This document shows positions 53,316 to 61,964 of a DNA stretch of 64,000 bases, piece by piece (the first letter of the stretch is position 1; each line of letters begins with the position of its first letter). Below the pieces are notes generated by a model. The model was not told the origin of the DNA. It was given only the letters and a program-made list of their open reading frames with translations, and made no database searches. The position numbers and the translations under genes are program-made. The stretch is from JAMBLL01 sp964460075 (lineage in GTDB: Bacteria > Actinomycetota > Acidimicrobiia > Spongiisociales > UBA5794): the NCBI GenBank assembly GCA_964460075.1, contig CAYWPC010000002.1, forward strand, positions 62,001 through 126,000. The letters are read 5' to 3'.

Positions 53316-54927
53316 GGACACCGAGATAGAAGCACCCGCAGGAGGAGCTCTGAGGATCGACCGTGTCGATGTTGTCGTCGCGGTCGTCGTCACGCTTCTT
53401 GTATTCCTCGTATACCTGCGCACCATCGCGCCGGGCCTCCTCATGGACGACAGTGGCGAGTTTCAAGTGATGACGCGGCTCCTCGGCCACACGCACCCAA
53501 CCGGATACGAGATGTACACCGTGTTGGGGAGGATCTTCTCGACGATTCCGATAGGGGACTTTGCGACGAGGGTCAGCGCTTTCTCCGCGTTCATGGGCGG
53601 TGTCGCAGCTGGCCTCATCTACGTGACGTCACGGCTCCTGCACTCGCCGAAGGCCATAGCTGTCGTACCGGCGCTCGCGTTTGCTGTGGCACCAACGGTG
53701 TGGTCCCAAGGCATCATTGCCGAGGTATACATGCCAGCTGCAGCCTTTGCTGCAGCAATCGTCGCTTCTCTGCTCGTGTGGGAGCAATCCGGTGACCGTA
53801 GATGGCTGGTGGCTGCTGGGATGCTCGGGGGTTCGAGCCTCGGAGTTCACTTTTCGATCGGGTTGTACGTTCCGGCGATTGCGGTGTTCGTCGTTCTCGT
53901 TGCATGGTCGAATCCTGCAGGCCTGTTTTCTCGAGAAGCTCTAAGAGACACCTGGCTTCCCGCGGTGGGTGGCGCCGCTGCAGGTGTGGCGTTGTCGATC
54001 CTCGTGTTTGTGGCGGTAGACATCGTCAACCCTCCTTCGCAGTACTTTGATGCCGTTGTTGCTCCCTCCGAGTCGGCGTGGGATCTCGCTCCGGGCCAGA
54101 TCGACAGCACGTTCGAGCGTCTCAAGTTCGACTGGACGGCGAGACAGTTCACAGGACTGATGTTCACCCAGGAAGGTCTCATGGCTCAGCGGTGGAACTC
54201 CTTCAAGTCGTCCGTATCTACCGAGCTAGCGCTCCCGCTGCTCCTGGCGGCTCTCGTCGGTGCGCTGTGGCTGGCTTGGCGTGAATACAAGGTCGCGGTG
54301 CTGCTGTTTGTCGCCCTGGCAGTCCAACTGGTGTTCGCCTTCAACTACGACATCGGGGACATGATCTATGTCTTCTACATACCCCTCTATATGGTGCTCG
54401 CACTCCTTGCGGGTAGCGGGCTGGCTGCGATCGCATACGGGATGGGCAGGATTCAGGGGCTTTCCACAGTGTCTGTGACGACTGGTGTCGCGGTCGCTGC
54501 ACTCGCGGTTGGTGTGTATCCGGTCGCGTCGAGGAACCTGACCTATGTCGTAGAGGGATCGACGCCTCCATACGAGTTCGAGTCGTACCCGTATGATGCC
54601 TATGTCGCGACAATCATGCATCCGATACTGACCGCAATGATTTCGGAGCTTCCTGATGACGCCATTGTCTTTGGTGACTGGGATCTGCTGTACCCAAGCT
54701 TCTGGGTTGCCCATGTCGAGCTTGCTCGCACCGATCTGATGTTTCACGAAACGTACCCAGCGGACGATCAGGAAGGGATGGCTGAGTCCGCTGTCGCTTA
54801 CATTGTCGAGCAGTCTGGGATTCGTTCGGTATTCGTGCCAGAGCCGATCCCGGAGTTGACTGAGGCAGGACTGACATACGTGCCTACTCGGGTTGGGCCT
54901 ACCAAGATGCTGAAAGTAGTGCCGTGA
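53287..54927 (+). CDS. DUF2723 GT-C-like polytopic membrane protein
   Basis: 546 residues from the ATG at 53287, overlapping the GH4 gene by 29 bases. About ten membrane segments; the first outer loop holds LLMDDSGEFQVMTRLLGHTHPTGYEMY with the acidic DDSGEF motif of DUF2723, a GT-C glycosyltransferase-like family. A soluble tail of about 100 residues follows (FGDWDLLYPSFWVAHVE). Why a presumed glycosyltransferase sits in a catabolic operon is unclear. Confidence 0.8.
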   Translation: MTTFQTSFPEDTEIEAPAGGALRIDRVDVVVAVVVTLLVFLVYLRTIAPGLLMDDSGEFQVMTRLLGHTHPTGYEMYTVLGRIFSTIPIGDFATRVSAFSAFMGGVAAGLIYVTSRLLHSPKAIAVVPALAFAVAPTVWSQGIIAEVYMPAAAFAAAIVASLLVWEQSGDRRWLVAAGMLGGSSLGVHFSIGLYVPAIAVFVVLVAWSNPAGLFSREALRDTWLPAVGGAAAGVALSILVFVAVDIVNPPSQYFDAVVAPSESAWDLAPGQIDSTFERLKFDWTARQFTGLMFTQEGLMAQRWNSFKSSVSTELALPLLLAALVGALWLAWREYKVAVLLFVALAVQLVFAFNYDIGDMIYVFYIPLYMVLALLAGSGLAAIAYGMGRIQGLSTVSVTTGVAVAALAVGVYPVASRNLTYVVEGSTPPYEFESYPYDAYVATIMHPILTAMISELPDDAIVFGDWDLLYPSFWVAHVELARTDLMFHETYPADDQEGMAESAVAYIVEQSGIRSVFVPEPIPELTEAGLTYVPTRVGPTKMLKVVP

Positions 54928-55886
54928 GCGAAGCGACGATGTCCTACGGAAAGATACGGAGATTGCAGCAGTGCGCCGATGATGGTGGTCGATTCACGAT
55001 GCTTGCCGCAGACCAGCGGGGCAACCTACGGAGGGCCTTGCATCCGAGCGATCCTGAATCGACGACAGCCAGAGAGCTGAGCGAGTTCAAGGTGGAGCTG
55101 ATGCGCTCGCTGTCCGGGTCCGTGACTGCGGTACTGCTTGATCCCGAGTTCGGCGCAGCGCAGGCGATCGCGGCGGGGGCACTCTGCGGATCGACCGGGC
55201 TGATAGTGGCCTTGGAGGCCACGGGATACGATGCATCACCCCACGATCGTATCTCGAAGATTCTGCCGCAGTGGTCGCCAGCGAAGGCCGCGGCACTCGG
55301 AGCGACAGCAGCGAAGCTACTCATCTACTTTCATTCGCAGGCTGCGGGTGCAGAGGCCCAGGTGCAGCTCGTCGCCGATACGGCGGATGCTTGTGCGCAA
55401 CACGACTTGCCGCTCATCGTGGAGCCGCTGTCGTTCTCACTTGAGGACGCACCGCTGACGGGTGAGCAGAAGCACGACGTCGTGGTCGAAACGGCAAGGA
55501 TCCTTGGTGGTCTCAGGGGCGTTGACATGCTGAAGATGGAGTTCCCTGCTTTGGCAGATGAGCCAGAAACCTGGGAATCGGCATGTGCCGATCTGGACGA
55601 AGCGAGCCCTGTGCCGTGGGTGATTCTCAGTGCAGGCGTCAACTTCGAGACATTCGCACGCCAGGCAGAGGTCGCGTGCGTATCCGGAGCCAGCGGTGTC
55701 CTCGCCGGCCGGGCGGTGTGGAAGGAATCTGTCGGCATGTGCCTTGATGAGCGGCGCCACTTCTACAGGACGGTGGGTGAGGAGCGACTCTCTAGGCTGC
55801 GTGGCATCGTCGAGAGAACAGCGAAGCCTTGGCGGACACCCGACGACAGAGCTAGTCGGATACAGCCAGACTGGTTCAGCTCGTGA
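54924..55886 (+). CDS. Tagatose-1,6-bisphosphate aldolase-like (LacD/YihT family)
   Basis: 320 residues, GTG start overlapping the DUF2723 stop. Class I aldolase: MLAADQRGNLRRAL (about 26-39), LIVEPLSF, and the Schiff-base lysine in VDMLKMEFP (Lys204, against Lys205 in LacD), plus WVILSAGVNFETFARQ. It would split tagatose-1,6-bisphosphate (or a related ketose phosphate) to DHAP and glyceraldehyde-3-phosphate. The sulfofructose-phosphate aldolase YihT is a close alternative. Confidence 0.85.
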   Translation: MSEATMSYGKIRRLQQCADDGGRFTMLAADQRGNLRRALHPSDPESTTARELSEFKVELMRSLSGSVTAVLLDPEFGAAQAIAAGALCGSTGLIVALEATGYDASPHDRISKILPQWSPAKAAALGATAAKLLIYFHSQAAGAEAQVQLVADTADACAQHDLPLIVEPLSFSLEDAPLTGEQKHDVVVETARILGGLRGVDMLKMEFPALADEPETWESACADLDEASPVPWVILSAGVNFETFARQAEVACVSGASGVLAGRAVWKESVGMCLDERRHFYRTVGEERLSRLRGIVERTAKPWRTPDDRASRIQPDWFSS

Positions 55887-56815
55887 GGCACCTCGACCTA
55901 CTCGTCATCGGAGACGCCAACCCCGACCTGATCTTGTCGGGAGGCGATGTGCACCCCCGCTTCGGTCAAGTTGAGACTATGGCAGACGAGGCACATCTCG
56001 TCCTCGGTGGTTCGGCGACGATAACGGCTGTGGGGGCGGCCAGACTTGGATTTGAGGTTGGTGTCTGCGCTGTGGTTGGCGACGACGACCTTGGCCGGTT
56101 CATGGTCAGCCGCCTCGTCTCAGAGAATGTCGACATCAGAAGTATTCACACGCACGACACTACGCCAACTGGCATCACCCTGGTGCTGGTTGACGACAGT
56201 GATCGGGCGATGATCACGGCGCCTGGAACGATCTCGGCGCTCGATCCGTCACATCTTGAGGAGCTCCCTGATCGGCCCGCTGCACATGTTCATATCGCAT
56301 CGTATTACCTCATGTCTCAGGCATACCGGCGGGCCTTACCGTCGCATCTCAGGCGGTTCCGTGCGAATGGATGTACCACCTCACTGGATACGAATTGGGA
56401 TCCATCGGAGTCCTGGGACCTGGCAGCGCTCCTCAGCGAGGTTGATGTATTCCTCCCGAACGAGAAAGAACTTCTGGCCATCGCCGGCGCGACTTCGATA
56501 GACGACGCTCTGGTGAGATCGGTCGACGGGGAGACAAGTGTCATCGTGAAGGCTGGTCAGTCAGGAGCCGCAGCACTCGTCGACGGAAGCGTTCTTCGTG
56601 TGCCTGCACCCGACATCGGGTCATTCGTCGACGCGATAGGTGCCGGTGACAGCTTCAACGCCGGCTATCTCGTGGCGAGAGCCGATGGGCTCGCGATCGG
56701 TGATGCCTTGAAGGTAGCTGCTGCTGTTGGCTCTCTCTCCACTCGAAGTGCTGGAGGCACATCCAGTCAGCCGAACCATGATGAGGCTTGGAGAGTTGCA
56801 GGTGTGAGTCGATGA
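55883..56815 (+). CDS. PfkB-family sugar kinase 1
   Basis: 310 residues, GTG start overlapping the aldolase stop (GTGA). Ribokinase-type signatures: LLVIGDANPDLIL, LGGSATITAVGAARLGFEVGVCAVVGDDDLG, SLDTNWDPSE, FLPNEKEL and DAIGAGDSFNAGYLVAR with the catalytic Asp. Likely phosphorylates the imported monosaccharide (galactosamine or a similar sugar, by inference), since an ABC importer delivers it unphosphorylated. Confidence 0.88.
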   Translation: MRHLDLLVIGDANPDLILSGGDVHPRFGQVETMADEAHLVLGGSATITAVGAARLGFEVGVCAVVGDDDLGRFMVSRLVSENVDIRSIHTHDTTPTGITLVLVDDSDRAMITAPGTISALDPSHLEELPDRPAAHVHIASYYLMSQAYRRALPSHLRRFRANGCTTSLDTNWDPSESWDLAALLSEVDVFLPNEKELLAIAGATSIDDALVRSVDGETSVIVKAGQSGAAALVDGSVLRVPAPDIGSFVDAIGAGDSFNAGYLVARADGLAIGDALKVAAAVGSLSTRSAGGTSSQPNHDEAWRVAGVSR

Positions 56816-57738
56816 TCATCGCGGTTACGCCGAACCCGGCCATCGACCATACGGTGCTCATTGATGACCTCACGATCGGTTCCGTCCACGGTGGTGCGAC
56901 GGGTGTGCAAGTCGCAGGTGGCAAGGGTCTCAATGTTGCGAGGGCTGTGCGGTCTCTCGGTGCCGATGTGATCGCTGTCGGTCCCGCTGGAGGAGCTACA
57001 GGTGCAGCGATTGTCTCGCTCGCACAAGCTGAAGGGATAGATGCACGGTTCACGGATATTCAGGGCTCTTCGCGGATCTGCACGATTCTGACGAATGGCT
57101 CGGGAGTTTCGACAGTCGTCAACGAAGTCGGTCCCGAAGTCTCAGCACAGGAATGGGATCGATTTGTGGAGGATCTGCGTACGGTCGTCACCAGCGCGCA
57201 GGTCGTGACGATTTCCGGGAGTCTGCCACCGGGGTCCGCTCCGGAGTCCTTGTCGGCTTTGGCCGAGGTCTGTCCTCAAGATGATGACCACGTCTGGATC
57301 GATTGCTACCCAACGTGGATGGGCGAGGCGATCGATACGGGTCGATCGGTAAAGGTAAATCACGCGGAAGCAGCAGCGGGCCTGGGCAGAAGCATCCCAA
57401 CCGTCGGGCGGAGTGCGTGGGCAGTCGGTGCCGCCGCTGAGATCGTTCAGCGCGGAGCTCGACAGTGCATCGTGACCCTGGGGTCCGAGGGCGCCGTGTG
57501 GGTGACTCCTGATGTGGTATTGGTCGGCGAGGTCCCCAGGATCGATGCCGTCAATGCCGTGGGCAGCGGTGACAGCTTCCTGGCAGGCATAGCGGTGGCT
57601 ATCGAACGTGGCGAGGATCCCGAGAGAGCGCTGGCACTCGCCCTCGCGGCAGGTGCCGCGAACGCCATGGAGCGATATGCAGGCAGCTTCGATGTGAGGG
57701 TTGTTGAAGAACTCGCTGGATCGGTTGTGGTGGTCTGA
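56812..57738 (+). CDS. PfkB-family kinase 2 (1-phosphofructokinase / tagatose-6-phosphate kinase type)
   Basis: 308 residues, ATG overlapping the previous stop (ATGA). IIAVTPNPAIDHTVLIDDL, VAGGKGLNVARAVRSLGADV, ISGSLPPGSAPESL, VNHAEAA and NAVGSGDSFLAGIAVA match the LacC/FruK branch, which phosphorylates ketose phosphates. Tagatose-6-phosphate to tagatose-1,6-bisphosphate is the fitting step, as the aldolase is two genes upstream. Confidence 0.88.
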   Translation: MIIAVTPNPAIDHTVLIDDLTIGSVHGGATGVQVAGGKGLNVARAVRSLGADVIAVGPAGGATGAAIVSLAQAEGIDARFTDIQGSSRICTILTNGSGVSTVVNEVGPEVSAQEWDRFVEDLRTVVTSAQVVTISGSLPPGSAPESLSALAEVCPQDDDHVWIDCYPTWMGEAIDTGRSVKVNHAEAAAGLGRSIPTVGRSAWAVGAAAEIVQRGARQCIVTLGSEGAVWVTPDVVLVGEVPRIDAVNAVGSGDSFLAGIAVAIERGEDPERALALALAAGAANAMERYAGSFDVRVVEELAGSVVVV

Positions 57739-58811
57739 TGCGCAGCAACGGTGTGGATGAGCTTCTGCTCACCGACTTCGTACCGACGTCCCAACTCGCA
57801 ACGGTCGAGACCCAGGTGGTACAGCCGAGGTTTACTGCAGTGGATGCTCACAATCACCTGGGGAGCGAAAGTGGTGCCGGGTGGCTGGACCGTCCCGTGG
57901 CTGAGCTCATCGATGTCATGGACGCATCAGGTATCGAAGTTGTTGTGGATCTAGACGGAGGATGGGGTGAAGAGGTTCTCAATCGAAATCTTGATGCTTT
58001 CAAAGCGAAGTCTCCGGAGCGGTTTGTCCACTTCGGTGGCGTGGACTGGTCCGCCTGGGGTGAGTACGGAGATGGGTTCGGTGAATGGGCTGCCACCCGT
58101 CTCGCTGCCCAGGCCGCTCGGGGCGCGCAAGGTATCAAGATATGGAAGCAGTTAGGACTCGGTGTCGTTGATGATGTTGGGCGAAGGGTGGCGGTGGATG
58201 ACCCTCGACTTGATCCGATCTGGTCGACGGCAGGATTGCTCGGGCTTCCGATCGTTATCCACGTTGCCGACCCCGTCGCCTTCTTTGAGCCTCTAGATGG
58301 CCGCAACGAGCGCTGGGATGAGCTTCGCGCTCACCCGGATTGGCACTATCCATCTCCCCCATATCCAGCCTTCAAGGACATTGTGGAGGGGTTAGCTGCC
58401 GTCGTCTTGAGGCATCCAGGGACGACGTTCATTGGTGCCCACGTCGGGTGTTACGCAGAGGACCTTTCTTGGGTGAGTCACCTCCTTGACCGCGTGACTA
58501 ACTTCTATGTCGACATCGCTGCCCGGATCGCCGAGCTGGGTCGTCAGCCGTATGCCTCACGTCGGTTCTTCGTCGAGCACTCCGACCGCATCCTATTCGG
58601 TACAGACGCCTCCCCCGATGTCGATGAGTACCGCTTGCACTACAGGTTTCTTGAGACAGCGGACGAGTATTTCGACTACACGACAGATGGAGCCGGGGAG
58701 CAGGGCCGATGGAAGATCTACGGTCTTCATCTGCCTGACGATGTGCTCGAAGCGGTTTACCACGGAAATGCCCGGTCGCTCTTGGGTATCTCCCCCAGGC
58801 GTCTGGCGTAG
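57738..58811 (+). CDS. Amidohydrolase-2 family TIM-barrel protein
   Basis: 357 residues starting on the kinase stop (TGATG). VDAHNHLG (metal HxH), KIWKQLGLGV, PIVIHVADP, GAHVGCYAEDLSWV and RILFGTDASPD are amidohydrolase_2 signatures. It does not look like NagA-type deacetylases; a lactonase or decarboxylase-like reaction is possible. Last gene of the sugar operon. Its final codons and TAG stop (58809-58811) lie inside repeat copy 5, so the repeat sets the C-terminus (PRRLA). Confidence 0.82.
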   Translation: MRSNGVDELLLTDFVPTSQLATVETQVVQPRFTAVDAHNHLGSESGAGWLDRPVAELIDVMDASGIEVVVDLDGGWGEEVLNRNLDAFKAKSPERFVHFGGVDWSAWGEYGDGFGEWAATRLAAQAARGAQGIKIWKQLGLGVVDDVGRRVAVDDPRLDPIWSTAGLLGLPIVIHVADPVAFFEPLDGRNERWDELRAHPDWHYPSPPYPAFKDIVEGLAAVVLRHPGTTFIGAHVGCYAEDLSWVSHLLDRVTNFYVDIAARIAELGRQPYASRRFFVEHSDRILFGTDASPDVDEYRLHYRFLETADEYFDYTTDGAGEQGRWKIYGLHLPDDVLEAVYHGNARSLLGISPRRLA

Positions 58812-58845
58812 GAAACCGCAGCATGTTGCGGTTTCCTACGCCAGA
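58802..58845. repeat. 44-bp palindromic dispersed repeat, copy 5
   Basis: The most symmetrical copy: TCTGGCGTAGGAAACCGCA on the left and TGCGGTTTCCTACGCCAGA on the right, with a single mismatch (GCAGCATGTTGC core). It contains the stop codon of the amidohydrolase gene and lies 39 bases upstream of tRNA-Gly. Confidence 0.92.
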
Positions 58846-58884
58846 GTCCAAGGAAATCGAGGCGCAGTACACTCGCTCCTGCCT

Positions 58885-58955
58885 GCGGGTGTAGTTCAAT
58901 GGCAGAACATCAGCTTCCCAAGCTGAATACGGGGGTTCGATTCCCCTCACCCGCT
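58885..58955 (+). tRNA. tRNA-Gly (anticodon CCC), CCA encoded
   Basis: Cloverleaf: acceptor GCGGGTG/CACCCGC, D arm GTTC-AATGGCA-GAAC, anticodon arm TCAGC-TTCCCAA-GCTGA giving CCC, T arm GGGGG-TTCGATT-CCCCT, discriminator T at 58955. CCA follows at 58956-58958 in the DNA. It reads GGG glycine codons. Confidence 0.95.
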
Positions 58956-59040
58956 CCACATCTCGGCATGTCACAGCCATGGCAAGCGATAGATCTCCGT
59001 AGTATCGTTTTTCTCACCTTCGAGCTGAGGATTGGAGATC

Positions 59041-60075
59041 GTGGTCCTGTCTGAGAGGTTCGGGAAGAGTCGTCATCCCCTCTTATTCACAGGAGGGCCA
59101 GCCAGGTTCGCCTGGTTGCTGCTTCTGATTTCGAGCATCGGGGCATTACTTCTTGCCGGATGCTCATCGGGTGGAGATCGCTTTGTGGTTGGGCTGGTCA
59201 ACACAAGTCCCGGCATGGCTTCGAGCGTCGACGCCTTCCGGAGCGATGTGTCGGCTCAACTCTCCGACGTGGGGTTGGAGGTCTTCTTCATCGAGATCGC
59301 TCCCGGCGTGTCCGACCTCGATGCGGCGATCAAAGATCTGTTGACCGAAGACCTTGACGTGGTCGTCACGTGGGCGACTCCGCCAGCAATCGCCGTAGCG
59401 AAGCAACTCGATTCAACCGGCGTGCCAATGGTGTTCGGGAACGTCAACGACCCCGTGGGGGCTGGTCTCATCACCACCCTGGAAGAACCAGGAGCAAACA
59501 TCACAGGGGTGGGCGGCATGTTCCACCATCGAAGAACCATGGACCTCTTTCGCCGCGTGGCAGGGGTTGAGAAAGTTCTCTTGATCTACGAGCCGTCAGG
59601 AGCAGCATCGCCATCCATCCTCGCCCTAGACCGAGAGATGGGTGGAGACTTCGGCATCGAAATCGTCGAAGTCTCCGTCGAGACTGATGCCGATCTTGCT
59701 GGCCTGCTGGCTTCGCCGAGACCTTCAGAGGGTGATGGCGTTCTGCTGTTCGGCTCGCCATTCGTGCTTCGCAACCAGGACGCTCTCGTCGCGGCGGCTA
59801 CACGGTGGGGGCTACCCGTCGCCATAGGATCCGGTGCAGCAATCTCGGACGATGCCTTGGTGTTCGTCAACGTACTCCGCGACGACGTTGTTCATCAGAT
59901 GGCCCGCAAGACCGTTGCAATCTCACAAGGCGCAGATCCGGCAAGCATGCCGATACAGGGGGGAGCGACGGTGACGTACGTGAATCTGAGTGTCGCAGCC
60001 CGACTCGGCATCAACGTTCCGGAAGACGCGCTGGCGCTATTCGACAACGTCGTTCCTGCGACCGTCGGATCGTGA
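59041..60075 (+). CDS. ABC_sub_bind-type periplasmic binding lipoprotein
   Basis: About 344 residues from a GTG at 59041 with GGAG just upstream. Signal anchor with lipobox LLLAGC, then two lobes typical of the ABC_sub_bind (TrpX-like) family: VGLVNTSPGMASSVDAFRSDV, DVVVTWATPPAIAVAKQL, PMVFGNVNDPVGAGLI, NITGVGG and VTYVNLSVAARLGINVP. There is no permease or ATPase beside it. The next gene, overlapping by four bases, is a sensor kinase, so it may be a ligand-binding partner of that kinase. Confidence 0.88.
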   Translation: MVLSERFGKSRHPLLFTGGPARFAWLLLLISSIGALLLAGCSSGGDRFVVGLVNTSPGMASSVDAFRSDVSAQLSDVGLEVFFIEIAPGVSDLDAAIKDLLTEDLDVVVTWATPPAIAVAKQLDSTGVPMVFGNVNDPVGAGLITTLEEPGANITGVGGMFHHRRTMDLFRRVAGVEKVLLIYEPSGAASPSILALDREMGGDFGIEIVEVSVETDADLAGLLASPRPSEGDGVLLFGSPFVLRNQDALVAAATRWGLPVAIGSGAAISDDALVFVNVLRDDVVHQMARKTVAISQGADPASMPIQGGATVTYVNLSVAARLGINVPEDALALFDNVVPATVGS

Positions 60076-61964
60076 GTGGCCCAGGCAACTTCAGCGAAGA
60101 CCCACCAGATGTATCTGGCGTTACCCTCGAAACGTTCATCGGCCGAGCCTTTCGGGCCGGGATAAGCATTCCCCTGTTGGTCGTTGCTGTGCTATTTGCT
60201 GTCGGGGCGCCATGGATCTACTACAACATCGAGACTGGCAGGGTTACCCAGCAGGCCCAGAGTACGTCCGAACTCGTCGAAGCCCGTCTGTCGAGCCTGA
60301 TCTCCAGCCTGGAAGCAGTCGCCACCCTCGAAGGCTATTCCTCCGAGCCAAGCGCTGATGCCACGGCGCGACGTCTCGAGACCGCAATGGCGTACTCGCC
60401 AAGCTATGTCGAGTTCGGATTCGTAAACGCCAGTGGCCGCGTCGTGGCAACCGTCCCCGCGTTTGTAAATTCGAAATCGAGGGTGGAAGGGGCCGTAGGC
60501 ACAGCATTCGACTGGATCAAGGAAAACTCGGCGGTCTATCGAGGAAGCCCCCACTCGGTGCAAAGACTCGGTGACGCCGTCGTCCTCGTGGCAGTTCGAG
60601 TGACTACACCTCACAACGAGTTCGCGGGAATGGTGTGGGGAAGGTTCAACTTGTCTCCGATCAAGGACGTGATTGCTGATATCAACAAGGGCCGCCACGA
60701 GAACGTATACATCCTCGACAGCGACGGCTTCGTCATTGTCCATCCAGACGAATGGCGAGTGACGGCGAAGCAGCAGGTCTCTTCACCGAGAGACGGACTT
60801 ACCAAGGGCATCGACGGGTTCGCCCTCATGGGTGTCGGCGAACTAAAACTGTCAGACGAAACGCTCACGATCGTTTTTGAACACGATCTATCCGGGTTCG
60901 CAGCCTTCCTCGCTCTGGCCCTGGTCCCGTTGCTCGTTGTCATCGCCATGCTTCGCATCTCCCGTACGGCACAGCGACGGTTGACCACAAACCTCAGACA
61001 AGGTCTGACACGGCCAGCACAGATTCTCGAAGCATCAGTGCGCGGCTATGACGCAGGCGACACCGAGATTCCAGAGCCAACGTCCGAGATCTTGGAACTT
61101 CGGTCTCTCGCCGACGCATTCGGAGGCGCCATTCGTCGCGTCGAGCGGTCACGAGAGGCTCTCGCAGCCTCGAACCGGGATCTGGAACGATTCGCATCCA
61201 TTGCCGCCCACGATCTCAAGGAGCCGCTGCGCAAGGTGCAGATGTTTGGTGATCGCCTCGCGATGGCGCTCGGTGACGACCTCAGGCCGGAAGTCGATCT
61301 ACCTCTTGGCCGCATGGTCGACGGCGCCAACAGAATGAGCCTACTTATCGACGACATACTCAAGTACTCACAGATCAGCTCCAGGATGCGGGTCTTCGAG
61401 CCGACCATCCTCTCAGATGTCGTGGCTCGGGTTGTGAACGGATTTGAGCCATCCCTCATCGAGACCAGTGGAAGGGTGGACGTTGGATACCTCCCGACGA
61501 TCGATGCGGACTCGGCACAGATGCGTCAACTATTTCAGAACCTCATCAGCAACTCCCTCAAGTACGCTCGTCCCGACGTAGCACCGATCGTCTCGATTGA
61601 CTCCACGATCGAGAACATCCATGGCAGGCCAATGTGCCGGATAGTGGTTACGGACAACGGAATCGGCTTTGACCAAGACCGCGCAGAGGAGATTTTCGAG
61701 GTGTTCACACGTCTCGTCGGACGCTCAGAGTTTTCGGGCACTGGCATTGGGCTGGCGATCTGTCGACGTATCGTTGAACGGCACGGAGGGACGATACGAG
61801 CACGCGGATTCCCCGGTGAGGGGTCTGAATTCGAGGTGGTGCTTGCAATACATCAGGTGAGCCAGAACACAGAATCGGTATCGAGGAGTGCAGACGCAGA
61901 TGCAGTGCCTCCGACCGATGTTCTGAAGGCCTCCGCTGAATCCAAGAGTGAGCGTTACGCCTAA
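60072..61964 (+). CDS. Membrane sensor histidine kinase
   Basis: 630 residues from a GTG at 60072 that overlaps the previous stop (GTGA); the open frame back to 59805 is not used. Order: TM1 (about 32-50), Cache-like sensor domain (55-270), TM2 (about 274-296), HAMP-like linker, HisKA with SIAAHDLKEPLRKVQMF (His380), and HATPase_c (FQNLISNSLKYA, VTDNGIGFDQ, GTGIGLAICRRIVERHGG). The dimerisation sequence is of the phytochrome-like/bathy type. No response regulator lies next to it. Confidence 0.92.
   Translation: MSGPGNFSEDPPDVSGVTLETFIGRAFRAGISIPLLVVAVLFAVGAPWIYYNIETGRVTQQAQSTSELVEARLSSLISSLEAVATLEGYSSEPSADATARRLETAMAYSPSYVEFGFVNASGRVVATVPAFVNSKSRVEGAVGTAFDWIKENSAVYRGSPHSVQRLGDAVVLVAVRVTTPHNEFAGMVWGRFNLSPIKDVIADINKGRHENVYILDSDGFVIVHPDEWRVTAKQQVSSPRDGLTKGIDGFALMGVGELKLSDETLTIVFEHDLSGFAAFLALALVPLLVVIAMLRISRTAQRRLTTNLRQGLTRPAQILEASVRGYDAGDTEIPEPTSEILELRSLADAFGGAIRRVERSREALAASNRDLERFASIAAHDLKEPLRKVQMFGDRLAMALGDDLRPEVDLPLGRMVDGANRMSLLIDDILKYSQISSRMRVFEPTILSDVVARVVNGFEPSLIETSGRVDVGYLPTIDADSAQMRQLFQNLISNSLKYARPDVAPIVSIDSTIENIHGRPMCRIVVTDNGIGFDQDRAEEIFEVFTRLVGRSEFSGTGIGLAICRRIVERHGGTIRARGFPGEGSEFEVVLAIHQVSQNTESVSRSADADAVPPTDVLKASAESKSERYA

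Noticed and set aside
29366..58845. The 44-bp repeats as a CRISPR array or dif site
   Set aside because: They are single, widely spaced, palindromic through the centre and lack spacers; they are longer than dif and occur five times.
58885..58958. tRNA-Gly as the attachment site of an integrated island carrying the sugar operon
   Set aside because: No integrase and no duplicated tRNA 3' end were seen, and the operon lies on the 5' side of the tRNA.
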